NCBI GenBank assembly: GCA_008638375.1
Contig: CM018031.1
Coordinates: 18,446,915 to 18,510,914 of the forward strand
Direction of reading: 5' to 3'
DNA: 64,000 nucleotides
DNA from: Nyssa sinensis
Taxonomy: Eukaryota > Streptophyta > Magnoliopsida > Cornales > Nyssaceae
Shown: positions 23,656 through 37,700 of the stretch, in pieces
Layout: every line of letters starts with the position of its first letter
Numbering within the stretch: the first letter of the stretch is position 1
Notes under the pieces: generated by a model
What the model saw: the letters and a program-made list of their open reading frames with translations, nothing else
The model's database searches: none
What the model was told of the DNA's origin: nothing
Translations under genes and position numbers: made by a program

Positions 23656-26149
23656 GCATGAGAAGAGAGTTTTTTTTTTTGAGTAATGCTATATAAACAT
23701 GATATTTTACCAAGACTCGACGTCCATATTATGTTGTCAATTATTATTTATTTCTTTTATTAAACCATTGCACATTATTAAAATTAGGGTTGTTCGATAA
23801 CAAGTTCATAGAAATGATGAATAATATCATAAGGTCCACACTCAAACATATTAACTCCACAAGTCCTTCAATTATTTTGTGACTAAAATACCCCTTGTCT
23901 AAGTAAGTTACTATGTATATAGTAGAGTATTTCAAAAAAGTTTTGCAAACTTCAAAATTCAATAACTATATATATCCGTTTTTAATAAAACGTATGTATT
24001 TGTACTCTAAAAATCAAGATCTATCAAACCAGATTCATATTGAATATGAAATTTTGAAGAAAAAAATTGCTCCAAAATAGAAAAAATTTGTCCCAGTAAA
24101 AGTGTAAAATTTTACAATTTCTTAGTGAAATACTATCCCAGCGAAACTGTAAAATTTTACAGTTTAATAAATTTTGAGAAAATTCTCATTTGTTATTAAT
24201 TTTATTGAGCTTTTGGCCGCATGTTATATGCTCAAAATTGTCTTTCAAGGTAGTGAAAGTTTGTCAAAAAGTATTTGAATACACGGGTGATTAAAAACTC
24301 ACTACTTATGAAATTGTAAAATTTTACAACATTCCAAAGAGTAAAATTTTTCAATTTCATAAAATTTGAGAAAAATGAGTTTCTAGGATGAATTAATTAG
24401 ACAATACCCTTACATAGTCCGTGGGGTTTTGAAACATGGAAACTGATTCTAAAGAAGAAGGGAAAAATTGTCCAAATCTGGTTTTGATCCACATTTATTT
24501 AATCATTTTAATATAAAAAGAGTAATTTCTCAAAGTCATAGATCATAACTTAACAAAACACATATAGTTTAGAAAGGATTTCATATAAAAAAGTTTGGAT
24601 ATGACAATAACAAAGGAGGCCACACCACTATAATTTCTTCCGTATCACTTTCATTCACACATGTCATCACGTGGCACATGACCAACTCTCAAATTTTACT
24701 CTCATCCCTCAGCAGTACACTTTACATATTTCCTTTTCTGTGTAACATACTTTCCTCATTCAGTAATTAACACCACTATCCCAAAATTCCACTAATAAAC
24801 CCTTTTTCAAAATTAACACACTTTCCCTATTCAATTGAACAGAAAGGGGTGATAGTAGATTATGGTTGGTCGGTGATTGACGGTGACGATTTGTGGTCAC
24901 TGGTCCAATGATCTCCATTGTCAGAACAATGAAACGAGTTATGGCAGTGAAAGAGGTGAACGTTGCGGTGGTTATGGTCAATACAATGATGGATGAGACT
25001 CAAAGCTATCTAGATGAGTTCCGACACTGAGAATAGATGGGTTCTTATCGTGGCTGCAATGGAGTTTTTTTTTTTGGCCGCCGTTCCTCAGTTGAGGGCA
25101 ACGATGCAAATGGAGGAGGAGTTGGGCTACTGCACGTGAAGGTGATGTTGGTTGCGTTGTAGCATAGGGATAGAGTTGTTGTTGTAGCATAGCGACAGAG
25201 TTGTGTTGGTTGCGGTTGTAGATTTGGAGAAAATAGTTGTGAGTTGCGTATGAGGTAAATCATGTATTAGGATATTATTGCTATTTGAAAAAAATTAAAG
25301 TACCAACTAATCAAAAATAAATCTTGTCTCAAAAAATAAAAATCAATTGTCATTCACCTTAAAAATAAAAAAATACTTGGACTTTATAATAATTAAGCAT
25401 ATTTTTAGAAGGACTTAAAATAAATTAACTCTTCCAAATGTAAAAATTCTTTTTTAACGACTCTCCTTGTCACTATCTCTGCATAAACAAGACTCATTGT
25501 TCAAGGACACCAAACTCACGTGACATTAGATTATTGACGATACATTAAAAAATTAACTACAACATAATTGAAATGAAAAATTTGGTAGAAAATTTGAAAC
25601 ACAACATTATTCATGCATCTTAAATTGACAGCTAATTTGGTTAAGAAGATAATTCCCTTCTACCCCAAAAAAACTTTTTGGGGGTTAAAAAATAAATTAA
25701 AAAGGGAGAACATACATCCATTTACATTGCGTCATCGTTATCCAATTGCAAATGTTCTGGCAGATGCAAAAGTAATTGAAATCTCAGCATCTTCCTCAAG
25801 TAAATGGGAGAGAATGGTAAGGGAAAACTGGCATGGATTTATATACAGGCACACACATATGCTGTCTCCCCCAAACACATTATGATAGGCTTATCATGCT
25901 GTGTCCAACGGAAAAAAAGGCTTATCATGCAATGTTGCATCACCAAAATATCAAAAAAATTGCCAAAAATGATAAGTTAACCACAAATTTGATGATTAGC
26001 TTTTACCTTAATAGACTTCTCAATCAGGAGGCAGTTGATATTTGCTTATATTTTAAGGTTTACATGTATCAAAAGCTCTGGATGTATGCGAAAAAACAAT
26101 ATGGGAAATACTGCTCTCTCATCATTCAATACTTCATTTCTGCTTTGGA
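23656..26149. other. Intergenic region downstream of the fibrillin gene
   Basis: No gene seen. A family of palindromic GTAAAATTTTAC motifs is clustered at 24100-24350. The fibrillin polyadenylation site presumably lies just left of 26150. Confidence 0.5.
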
Positions 26150-26222
26150 TCAGCCCACGCGTAAGTGGACAAAAATAATTTTGTTGTAGCCCCGGGTAAT
26201 TCTGATTTTATCGTCTGAATAT
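26150..26222 (-). CDS. PAP12: PAP12 exon 11 (last)
   Basis: Completes Leu382 and encodes YSDDKIRITRGYN and IFVHLRVG, then TGA at 26152-26150. Acceptor attgcag. Confidence 0.9.
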
Positions 26223-29200
26223 CTGCAATAAGAATAAAATGGCAGTTCATTTATCAAATTAATCAATCTATATGTATCGTCTAAATCAATGGAGAAGGCA
26301 ATGCAACAGAAGGACAACAATAAGAGATCTTACAGCAACTCCAAGTTGAACTTGCTTTCCATCTCTACCGGAATTCCAAATTGACCAGCTAGGATGGCCC
26401 CATCATTCATTGTAACATCATATGTGTTGGTGCCAGATTTCCTGCAAACAAACAAACCCAATACAAAATTAATGTTTACAGGAAACATTTAAACAATTCT
26501 CATTTCAAAATGAGAATCTTTATAGTTTGTGGTTTTGTAACCAATCAGCAGTTTACACTTTAGAATTAACTTATAGAAGGAACAAAATTGCTTTCAAATT
26601 AATTTTCTTTTTACTTCTATCCATCCCCAAAACAAAACTTATCCTGAGCTTAATGGCCACATTTAAGGGTGGCTCAGGTGTCTAACGAGGACTGTAGGCA
26701 CCCATTCTCTTTTGAGTTCCAGTCTGATGATTGATTTCTATGTTCCAAGTTCTCAAGTATAAGAAAATGGAGTCATTCAATTTCAGAGGGACACCCAAAT
26801 GCACCCCAATTAGTAGTCAAATGAAGTTACTAAAGAATTATGCTAGTTTCTGAACCAATTTCAAATGCTCTTGTAATTCATGTCAAATTAAAAACAGGGG
26901 GTAATTATCACATATCTAAGGGGTTCTGTACATGACTTGTGATTTATGGGAGGAAGGTCAGCAAGAAGGGTCATTTCTCATTCATTATGGATGACAATCA
27001 CCCAACAAAAAGGACTTGGCATTTCTGAATTGTGAAAATAATTTGGGAAAATGCAGGATGAGAATTCACAACTTTGTGAGCCTATGTTGAAGAGTTTGAA
27101 TCTCCAGCTCAAAGATAATATACTAGGAGAATCTTATTCGTCGGTACAAATAGGAAAACCTTTCTCAGGATTGGAATTTCTGATAAAGTTTAGTGGATAA
27201 AAGTCCAAATTATTGGTCAGCAAACACCTTAGGAAATTATTAATGAAAACAGGAATGTTCCATATCAATGTTACTTTGAACATGGATTGTTAGTGGGATA
27301 TGGAATGAGAACAAGTATGTGGTACACTACTTGCCCCACTAAAAGGTAGATAAGGGCAGAATGGATTTCCTTTTATTAAATAAAGATGATACAATAAAAT
27401 TTATCTTGAGAGTGCACAATTTATTTTTATTTACTTTTGGAAGTAAGTTTGACATAAATTACAATCACCCAGTACTATTTTTATTTATTTGCATTGCTCT
27501 TGATGTGTGACAAGTGAAAGTTATGAACACGTTCGAATTGACCATTAAAGAAAACAAAATTCTCAAAGGAACTTTTAGAAGTGTTTATTGATCAAAACTA
27601 TTTTGCTATATAGCTAATAACCCTATTTATAATAAAACATAGAAAATTTCCAAAAAATTAGGGAAATTGAGTTTGACTAGAAAAGAAATAAAATAATCAA
27701 TAATTGATGCAATTCAACTCTTGACTTTCCTAGATAATGTTATGGCAAAATTAAAACTTTCCTAAAATAATAAAAATGCTAATTTTAAGACCTAAACGAT
27801 GGAATTCGACTAAAAAATGGCCTACCTCACTGTATGAGAGTTAGTTTTGATCAAAACGACGTTTTCAATTAACCATGGGTTTTTCAATACGATTCTAGCA
27901 AGTTGGGTGTATGGCAGTGAGTTTTAATCAAAACGACGTTTTCAATTAACCATGGGTTTTTTGGTACAATTCTAGCAAGTTAGGTCCAAATTTTTCCTAC
28001 ATCAGTCCCTTCCACTTGAAAATAACTTGACCCCTAGTTAGTTGGATACACTAGACCTCGAACTCATCCATAACTCGACAATAATGGTTGAAACTTTTCA
28101 AGATTTGTTGAAAGCTCAAGTACTCTTCCTTTCACATCTATAAACTCTGTAATTTCATGCTCTAGTTTTGGGGTTGTGGATATGAGATCCATGAACATAC
28201 ACTCTTAAGTGAGATTTGACTTCGGGCCAAACCAACTTAGATCGCTTATAGCATGATTAGGTCTAAGCTTGAGCCAATGAAAGACAACAAAGTATGATAT
28301 CGGCCTAAACCAGTCCAAGTCAAGGTGTATGATACAAAAACTAGCCTAAGGCTGAAAGGGAAGGCAGCCTAGGACTAGTTATACGGGATACTCTAGGTCG
28401 TGTGGATTGGTGGCTAAGGAGATTGGTTCACTAGTTTGGCTCTACAAGTTCAGCTCTAGTAGTTCGACTTTGGTTGTTTGGCTCTAATAGTTTGGCTCTA
28501 ATGACTAGAGATAGAGCCAAACTAGCCCTTCCATACTATGAAGGAATCTTCTTCACTCTTCTATGAGCTTCTATTACCTTCCACAAGTACACAGTTGAGA
28601 CCAATCCGTGACCTCAGCGAAACCGTTATGGTGCATAAGGATGGCATGTGATCATCCTATATAAATAGGATCCTCACAAAGATGTGTACTAAGAGAAAAA
28701 AGGACTGAGAGAAGCCTTCCCATGGATTCCATTGCCTAGATTGCTTCACCTTCTTCCTAACCTTCACCACTCTGAGATCCATTCTAAAGTGTGGCTCCCA
28801 CTCTCATATCCTCACCTGAACCCATATACCTATAGGGGTCAATAACAATTTTTGAACAAAACAAGAAATATGGTGTTCCAAATCAAACTCTACAATTTTC
28901 ACACGTTGTTATGCTTGTTTTGAGTAATATTTTCTTTTTTGCCTTACTAAAAAAATTATTTTCCTTTTTAAATCTGTTTAAAATCTATTTCTCCATGGGA
29001 GTTATTAAGTTACTATTTTCTTTCCCTCCCGCAAAAGAGCTTATGGAATCTATTGGTTTCACTAAATTCATACTTTTGCCTGCTAGTTCTTAAGTATTTT
29101 CTGCTGCTGAAACTTATTTATAAGCAAAATTTTCAAATTCTTCATCACTCGAATTATCACATAGGCTGGATTATTCGACCTATGCGGTGGTGCAAGAACT

Positions 29201-30195
29201 CCACCATATATGGGTTAGCCACTAGCCACCTCATCGGCATGACCTCTACCAACATGTGTTTAATCTGATCCGATCACTGCTTGAATACTACTCTTGTACT
29301 TAATGATCTTTGTTTCCAAAGTGGTTACTGCTGTTGTTGCCATTTTCCATTAAACTAGGATACGTTAAAGCTTTGATACCAATTGACAGAGCAGAAGCTA
29401 TGAATATATTGGAATCAACTAACAAAGACAGCAAAATTCTCAAAGCAATTGATTAGAAAACTGTTCTCTGAATGACTCGCAGCCCCATTTATAGTACAAT
29501 GTAGAAACTTACCAAAAAAATAAAATAAAATTGAGTTTGACTCATAAACATATAATATAAAGTCCTAGACGTAATCCAGAATTGATGGAATTCAATATGG
29601 ATTTTCTTACTATAGTGTAATTAAAACTTTCCTAAATAGTGTTAACTTGACTGTCTAAATGATGAAATTCAAGCCAAAAACGGCTGGGCTTACTGCATAG
29701 CAATGAGTTTTGATCAAAACGACGTTTCCAATCAACCATGGATGTTTCATTATGATTCTAGCAAGTCAGGTCCAAATCTGTTCTACAGTAACGTGTTTTG
29801 GCTATTGCATCTTTTGGGCTCAAATATATTCTAATAGTTTTTGATTCGCTACTTTCTCATTCTTGCAAAAAAAGGATATAAAGCTAATTATGTGAACTTT
29901 TTTAGGGTCATCAAATAGATGCTTTATTAATCCATCCTTGTCCAAATTTGCATTCTTTTATTATCCTTGGTAGAAGGAAGGAAACAAGATCTAGCCAATA
30001 ATAATCACAGCCTAACCGTCTCTTGTTTCAATTACCTTTTTTGTTTTTTTTATATTTTGGTCTATTATTTTGAGGTTAATGAAGTGTTTCCCTCTAATCT
30101 TCCTTCAAAAGAAGCTTCCTCAGTACCAGATCATTTATTCTCAATTTGCTGCTCAGATTTCCATCATTAAGGAGTGGGATAAGCTGTATTCCCTG

Positions 30196-30255
<60 letters not shown>

Positions 30256-30727
30256 GTGTGTTTCCTTTGTTTGTTTCAGGCTATTCCCTCGACATTTAGC
30301 TTCTCTCTTGAACAACATATGCGTGATTGAATTTTGTAGTTTTCTTCATTTCCTGCTTTGTGTGCTTCCCATTTCCACTTTATGTAATTCTTACAATCCA
30401 TCAGTCAAGAACTTTGAGTGCAGGGTATTAGATTTTAACAAGTTGTAAAGGAGTTGCCAAAGTGGGATCTTTGATTTGGAAAGGTTTTAACACTAGATGT
30501 AAAATCAATTTGAAAGGTATAGTCATCTAATGCATTTCTATAAATGTTCTACCTCTTTGACTCGTCAAAAGAAGAAAAGGAAAACAATCAACCTCTTTTT
30601 TAATCTCCAATTACAGATGTTGCACCGCATACGTGCCTCTCCAGCATACAGAAAAATTACAGTTTATCAACCTTCTGATGACAACTAATACTACTATCAT
30701 TGTTATTCACTGCGAGTGATATAATCT

Positions 30728-30764
<37 letters not shown>

Positions 30765-31643
30765 CCTTAAGTGTGTGTTAAAATATAGTTATCTATTGTC
30801 AAATTATACAAAGCAGCAAATGTCATAGTGAAATAAATTTATGACTGTATAGCTATAAGGGTGTTACTTACCATCAGCGTCTAGTCTACCCCATTGTCTA
30901 AGCTAGAAACTTTAAATTTCATATAAAATGTGTAGTTTCTTCTTGAGGGTCTCATTACTCAGTTCACCTCTACTGGGCACATAATGCTATCCAATGGGGA
31001 TCGCATTCTGCTCAAATGGACCTGAACTCTCCTTCCACTCATCTCGTCCTACTAGGAACCAACCTCAGCCAAAGATGTAATCATAATATTGATGATGCAG
31101 ATGCTCAGTTAATGAAAAATATAATAAAATTATGCAGTTTCATAAGCCAGGCTACCAATATAAAAAGCTGCACTCTGGTATAGACAATACAAGTAGTATT
31201 ATGCGCAGCTTAAAAATTTAAAATTCTCTAAGTAACCAGGGAACTTACACAAATGAGCCAATCATGGAAAATCTAAGCCCAAGCAATATTTCAACCAGAA
31301 ATTTCAGTTGTCCATTAGCCTTGACAATCTACAATAGTAGCATTAGAAGATTGATGATGTCAATAGTCTTTTTTTGAAGCAAATGCAACCCTAGCATTAT
31401 GATTTGTACAAAAACATAATGATTTCATTCTTGAATGTACCTGCTTGCCCATAAGACCATTGGCAGCATTCTCTAACCAACTATCTGTTTCCATCTGCAA
31501 TACATGAGCCCAAATTCAGCTTAAGTGAAATAACATTAAAAATTAATGACATGAAATGACAACTTGACATGAACAAACAACAGACTTTGCTCCCCAGAAC
31601 AATAAATACACAGGAATAGTAGGAAAACCGTGTGTGTGTGTGT

Positions 31644-31705
<62 letters not shown>

Positions 31706-34700
31706 TTTTGTTGGCAGCATTCTCTCATTCAATACAAGTTTACAATTACTAGGATAGGGATTTTTTTTCATTCCCCTTTCTTAAACAATATTTTATCAAT
31801 GCCGACTTCTTAATCCTCATGTAACCTCATTGATATGTAACCAGGAACTCAGAAAAGATCATATCCAATCACCGCATCAAGAGAATTTTATGACTAATGA
31901 AAAGATGCACTGTTTCGGACTAGGTACAAAATTTGATACATTCTAGTTATGCATGAAATTATGGCAATAAAAAGCCGCAGTGAATTAAAAGTACATTATT
32001 AGATTAATTAATTAAGATGATCAATTGGGTGCATGATAGAACTTCGACATCAACATTGTACTACAAATGAAGGGTCTAATATGGTAAAGGGATGACCAAA
32101 AACAATATGTATGGATTTGTGAGGTAATATATGAAATTTCACCTACTAATAGAAAATAGAACCAGGATTAGCTCTAAAGCATCTACAAAGTTGATCCAAA
32201 ACAGTATCATAATACTCAAGACAATTAAGATGATGATTTGATAAAAAACAATCACGACGACAATGAATCAGCTATCAAACAGTAGCACAACTGAACCAAT
32301 GCATGAATGTAAATCTAAACTAAAACCATCACAACCCTATCCATCTACTTTGAGTTGGCTCCATAGATATTTATCTTACTCTGCCACTTTAGGGTCTAAT
32401 TTTCTGTAGAGCTTAAACTGGCACCATACTACTCCTAATCAATGTACTAGTCACTCATTTTCGTAGCAAATGAGCAAACCATCACAATTCACAGCTAACT
32501 TTCCCTTATCTTGCCAGTTGTTTGCACAACCCCTTTGTTCCTAAGATTGCATTCATTCTAATTCTATCCTATCTAGTCTTTCCATAGCCGCCTAAAAAAC
32601 TCTTATCAAACCTATGACTCCATTCTATGGACCTGTTTATTGATTGCCCAGCATCGTATAAGATAAAGCATGTCTAGTCTCATAGCCATTTTCTAGCATA
32701 CAACTTCTTCATATGATCAACAAGTATAAAAGAGGGTTCTACATGTTTTTCCAAACAAAAACAAAATCTAATATCATCAAGAAACTACCTGTGAACTCCA
32801 TATCATTTGCCATTCTCCCTCTAGTAGTTCTGTTTCACCTTTAGCTACATTCTTACTTGAGGAGAGAAATTCATCAATTGCCTGCAAATTCTGTAGCATG
32901 TGAAAAAATCAGCAGACAAGGACTATATGTAAAACACAACATTCAGAGAAGATTTTTCTTTGACATGTGATTAGAATATTTTGAAGGCAATCTTACCTCT
33001 GTTACTCCTGTACCCGTGGAAATGGCTGACAGCAATCTTTGCCTTGTTTCAGTTTTCTTTTGCAGCACAAATGTGGTGCCCTGCACTACAGTGACATAGC
33101 TGGTGGTCCTTAATCCTTAGCAGATCACAAACTAAAAGGAAATTGACCCATTATTCTTTTTTTTTTTTTTTTTATGACGGTGACTGCCAACCATGAGTCC
33201 TTTGAGTGCATAGCTGTCAGAGAAAATTCTGGATATGTGAGCCACTCCCAAGAACTGCATATTGGGTATCTAGAGACCTCTTGGGTACAATCCTTTATCC
33301 TCAAGGCCTTACCATTTGAGCTAACCTCCGGGGGTGGTAAACAATTCTTTACCGGTTACATAAACACAAGTGATTTAATTTAATTTAATTTTTTAATTTT
33401 TGTGGGACATGCATACATGAAAATTCTTATATAACAGACATAAAAGCAAGCAGGGGCAGAAGGCAGCAAGAATCTTGGAGATTATATGTGCCCATTTACC
33501 TTGTTTCCTCTTGAGATGCGGAGGTTTCCAAAACGGGACAAATACGTAGTGTCTAACCAGCCCTTTGCTTCATCTCCAAGAAGTTTAAATGGTACTGGAT
33601 ATGGAACCTTAAATGGTAGAAATGAGAAAGAAAAGGCTGCTCTATCAAACCGGAAAAGGATTCGTTTTCCATCTTTAATTGATGCTGCTGCCTGAGTGGG
33701 GAAAAATATGTATAGTGTAAGATATAAAGACACCAAACTATGTGTAAAAGAAATGATCATCACTCATGATATTATTGTTATTTTGATTTGCTGTCTTGGG
33801 TGGAGTGTTTCTTTTTTCTTCAGTTCTTTTTCCTTTTTCTATTTTTTTCATTCTTTTGTGGGAGGTGAGGGGTGGGAGGAGGGGAAGAGGGAATTTTCCA
33901 AACAAAGACAAGTCAAGAAAATTGCAAGAAAACCAGATAGATCCAACTATTTATCTTTTTTTACAAATTTTTAAAAATTTTATATGATATATTTATAGAA
34001 TATAAACATTATAGAAAACTGAAGTCATTCCCAACTATTAAATCCCAAGTCATTATAATTCCTTCAGCAAACCAGCTTGAAACCAAATAAAACCAAGATA
34101 AAAACTATCAATTGTGAAAAACTAAATTGGGACACTAATACATGAGTTCTCACTCCATCCTTCATATCTCTGTACATGATTCGTTTTCAATTATTGGATA
34201 TTTCTTCGGGCTAGAAGTCAGCAAGACTGAACACCAACAAGGGAATCTATTTTCTGGATATTTAACCCTCATATCTTGAGTCATTGACAATCTCACTACC
34301 AATTTTATAGCCCTTAAGTTTGACTTGTTTTCATAAGACCTGTCTTTTACACCCCATCTTCACCTCACTAGACAATACTGCACAATATTTAAAGGTATAG
34401 TTTGAAAATTTCCAGAAACATTCAATTCTTAGAAAAGTTAAAACTATCTTGACCCAATTGTTTTTCAAAATTTCCAGAACCACTCCAGCATTTTTTGAAA
34501 TTTCAGAATAATCCCAAATTTTCTGGAATTTACTACTTGACTCCAAAACTTTTAGAAATTCCATAGAACACCCCAACACTTCTGAAAATTTCACAGGGGC
34601 CACCAACATTCCAGAAAATTTCAGAAGGCCGTCCAAATTTCAGAAACTAGCTCATTTGCAGAATACCTTCAGAATTACAGTAAAGGTTATGTTGGATGTG

Positions 34701-37700
34701 GACCTCAAAGAAAGGTATGCATACTCCCTTGGAAATTGTAATTTATTTTAAATTCAATTTGGTGAGTCCGTAAAGTTGCGCAAGGGTCCATGTTTTAACT
34801 TGTTTATGACAAGCTTCCTTTACTACCCTTTCAACACCATCATTCTCAACTTTGCATCTAACCCTCACAATGTAGTTTTGATTTTTGGTTAGTTTATCTT
34901 TTCATTCCTTTTTAATTTTTCATAGTGCTTTGCTTAAAAAAAATTGAAAGGAAAAAATCCAAAAAGGGGGAAAATTGTCTAATCTTAATGGCATGAGACC
35001 AAAATATAGACCTATTGGAAGGGATACAATGGACTACCCTAGGTCAACCCAACAATAGGAACGTTATCATAATAGGTATCCTAGGTTCTTTGAGAATGGT
35101 AGGAAGGACACTCTTAGACCCGTTCATCCACATGATCGGTACCAAGTAGAGGTACCTTAGGCGTTCCTCAGATAGACATCATTTTGATCTGCCTAGTTAT
35201 TTGCACGATAAACTAGAGGCCTCTAGATACTTTCATGATGAAATAAATAACCATAGGTACATCAAGAATGAATCATAAGACTTCAGAGCAGATTACCATT
35301 CAGAATTGACCAAACATTTTCATTATTTGATCTTAGAAAATCATCATGTCGAGGACAATAGGAATGACACACCTGTTTGCCCCATATCTGGATGAGAATT
35401 TACTCAATTTAGTAGTAGTTAAGATGATTTTTTTTTTATATAGGCCACTTAGAAAAGATAGGTCCCAGGATCGATATCAGAGAAATTCTACATAACACTC
35501 TAACTTCGAATCCCAACCTAATGGTGTATGGTATAATTTACCTAATCCTCAAGACAAGAATGCTTGGTCACACATAAATTTCTATATCACTGGTGTTAAT
35601 TATAGGGAAATGACTTGTAGGCTCATCATTGATGGTTGTAGTTGCATTAACATGGTATCACAATCTGCTCTTCCTAGAGTGAAACTATAACGTAAGCCTC
35701 ATCCACAACCATTTATGGTAACATGGGCAGATAATACATTTCTACTAGCCACAGAAAAGTGTCTAGTTCCAGTTACCTTTGCTGATTGTTATTATCAAGA
35801 AATTTGGTGTGATATAGTTCCTATGGGAGTTTCCTAAGTGCTACTTGGTCAACCTTGGATAGATGACCTTGGGGTGATTGACAATTTAAAAGACAACACT
35901 TGAATATTTAGGATAAGGGTAAGACCATCTTGTTAAAGCCATCCAAACCTAAAGAGAATGAAAAGAAAGAAAAACCTAATCCTTCTCTTCCTATTTCTTG
36001 TAACCTTGAATCTAATTGTGAAATCCGTAGGTCAATCCCTCGTGTCCTAGATGAGCAAACACTTTGTATCTTAAATCAAATCGAGTAAGAGTATCTAGAG
36101 AGGACATTTGATCCCATGAGTGAGGAGATGAACCTCAGCCTAATAGCACATGTGGAAAATAAAAGAATTTCCAATGATTCATCTGAACCTAAAGTTGTCA
36201 CACCTCCCGTTTCATAGTTTTCCACCCAAGGGTCTATTTGTAGTAGTTTGCTTGTTTCTGCTCCTGCATCATATCATTATCTTGAGTCTATTTTTGTATT
36301 ACATTTCTCTAAAAAATTTATGTCCAAATCTATTGGAACATTTTCAATAATTTTGCAATTTGGACCTAATGTTTATTTACTTGACATACCATTGAATTCA
36401 AATATTAATTCAATTTTCAATACGGAGGACATGCTTTGTATTTAGGGTACTTTAGAGCCTCGTGTATTCCTTAATGGTCTTCTTACAAGTAGAGTTACTA
36501 TTTCTTGATATCAGATCCAATGCCTCCTCCACTCCAACAGTAAATCATGAACCAGGTGGAGTTTATTATTGCGAGCCAAAATGAAGCTATTTTCTTGGTT
36601 TAAGTGGTTGGAGATGTTATTCTGCCTCTGCTTATTGGGTTCGTGTCTTTATATTTCACTCTTATGGTTCACATCTTTTGGAGCAATTACACTAGCACAA
36701 CTCGCAAAAGTCTGAGTCCTTTTTAGTTAGGGGAGAAATAATGGAGAACGCAAAGGCATTGGATGACTATTTGGATTATAAATTAGGGTTTAGGATTTAT
36801 TTTGGGTTATTTTATATTTTCTTATTTTTAGGGTTCTTTTAGTACTTTTGGTAGTTATTGCTATTTTGATATTTTAGGGTTTGCCTATAAATATAGGCTT
36901 AATATATTGGAGTTTCAGACTTTTGGCCTTGATTACAGAATAATTAGAATTTGAGTCTTGTTTGATTGTGATTGCTCTCCCTTCACTCTTGGATTCTCTC
37001 TCATTCTTCTCCTTTTTCTTTCTTTCTCCATCTATCTTTCTAGTCCTACAACGACAACACATGTTGCGTAAACCACTGAGGTCAGTCATACACCTTTTCC
37101 AATGATGCCAAATGTGTGGACGTGTTGTCATTTCCTCTAAACAACATATGCACTCATGTAGAAACATTCCTTTTATTCATCTAGCAAACAAATTACAGAA
37201 AGTGAAATGCAAATGTGATGTGATAGTCATCTAAAAATTCTTGCAGTAAGTCTTAAAGTTTAAAATCCTTGCACAAATATAATTCACCAAAAAAATTGTC
37301 ACAACAATTGTAGACTATGATGTCATAATACCTCTACTTTCAGCTCGCCTATTGCATCAGAGAATCTTACAATGTTGGACACACGTGGGTCATCTGTTCG
37401 TAGATATACTTCTTGAAATACACTGAAGAAGTCAACTCCAACAAATGTTCTCTACAATTGTATACAAAAAAAGTGGTAATCATCATCAAAAGGTGCAAAT
37501 AATTTCTATCAACTAGAAGGATCAGATATATGTCATAATTAAAATCATTTTAATTCAATAGAAGTTAACAGCCTTATCGAGGTAAGCTATGGCAAAATGT
37601 ATACAAGTTTCCAAATACTTTGATTATGTCCCATGATACAAAAACTTTAGCCAAATTTCATTTCTTCCTTTTATTTAGTTTATGTTCATTTGAGACCATT

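Larger units (their letters stand above)
27508..29787 (-). mobile_element. Small degenerate LTR retroelement in fibrillin intron 9
   Basis: Two related LTR-like units, 27508-28001 and 29384-29787, both read TGACA...CTACA on the plus strand. They share GCAAAATTCTCAAAG-like, TTTGATCAAAACGACGTTT and TCTAGCAAGT blocks. Between them is about 1.4 kb. A PBS-like site in antisense (GCTTTGATACCA, 29370-29381) adjoins the right LTR, and a purine-rich tract in antisense (from CCCTTCCAC, about 28008) adjoins the left LTR. The element therefore points the same way as the gene. The left LTR has an internal 75-bp duplication. I found no clear target duplication and no intact coding sequence. Confidence 0.65.
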
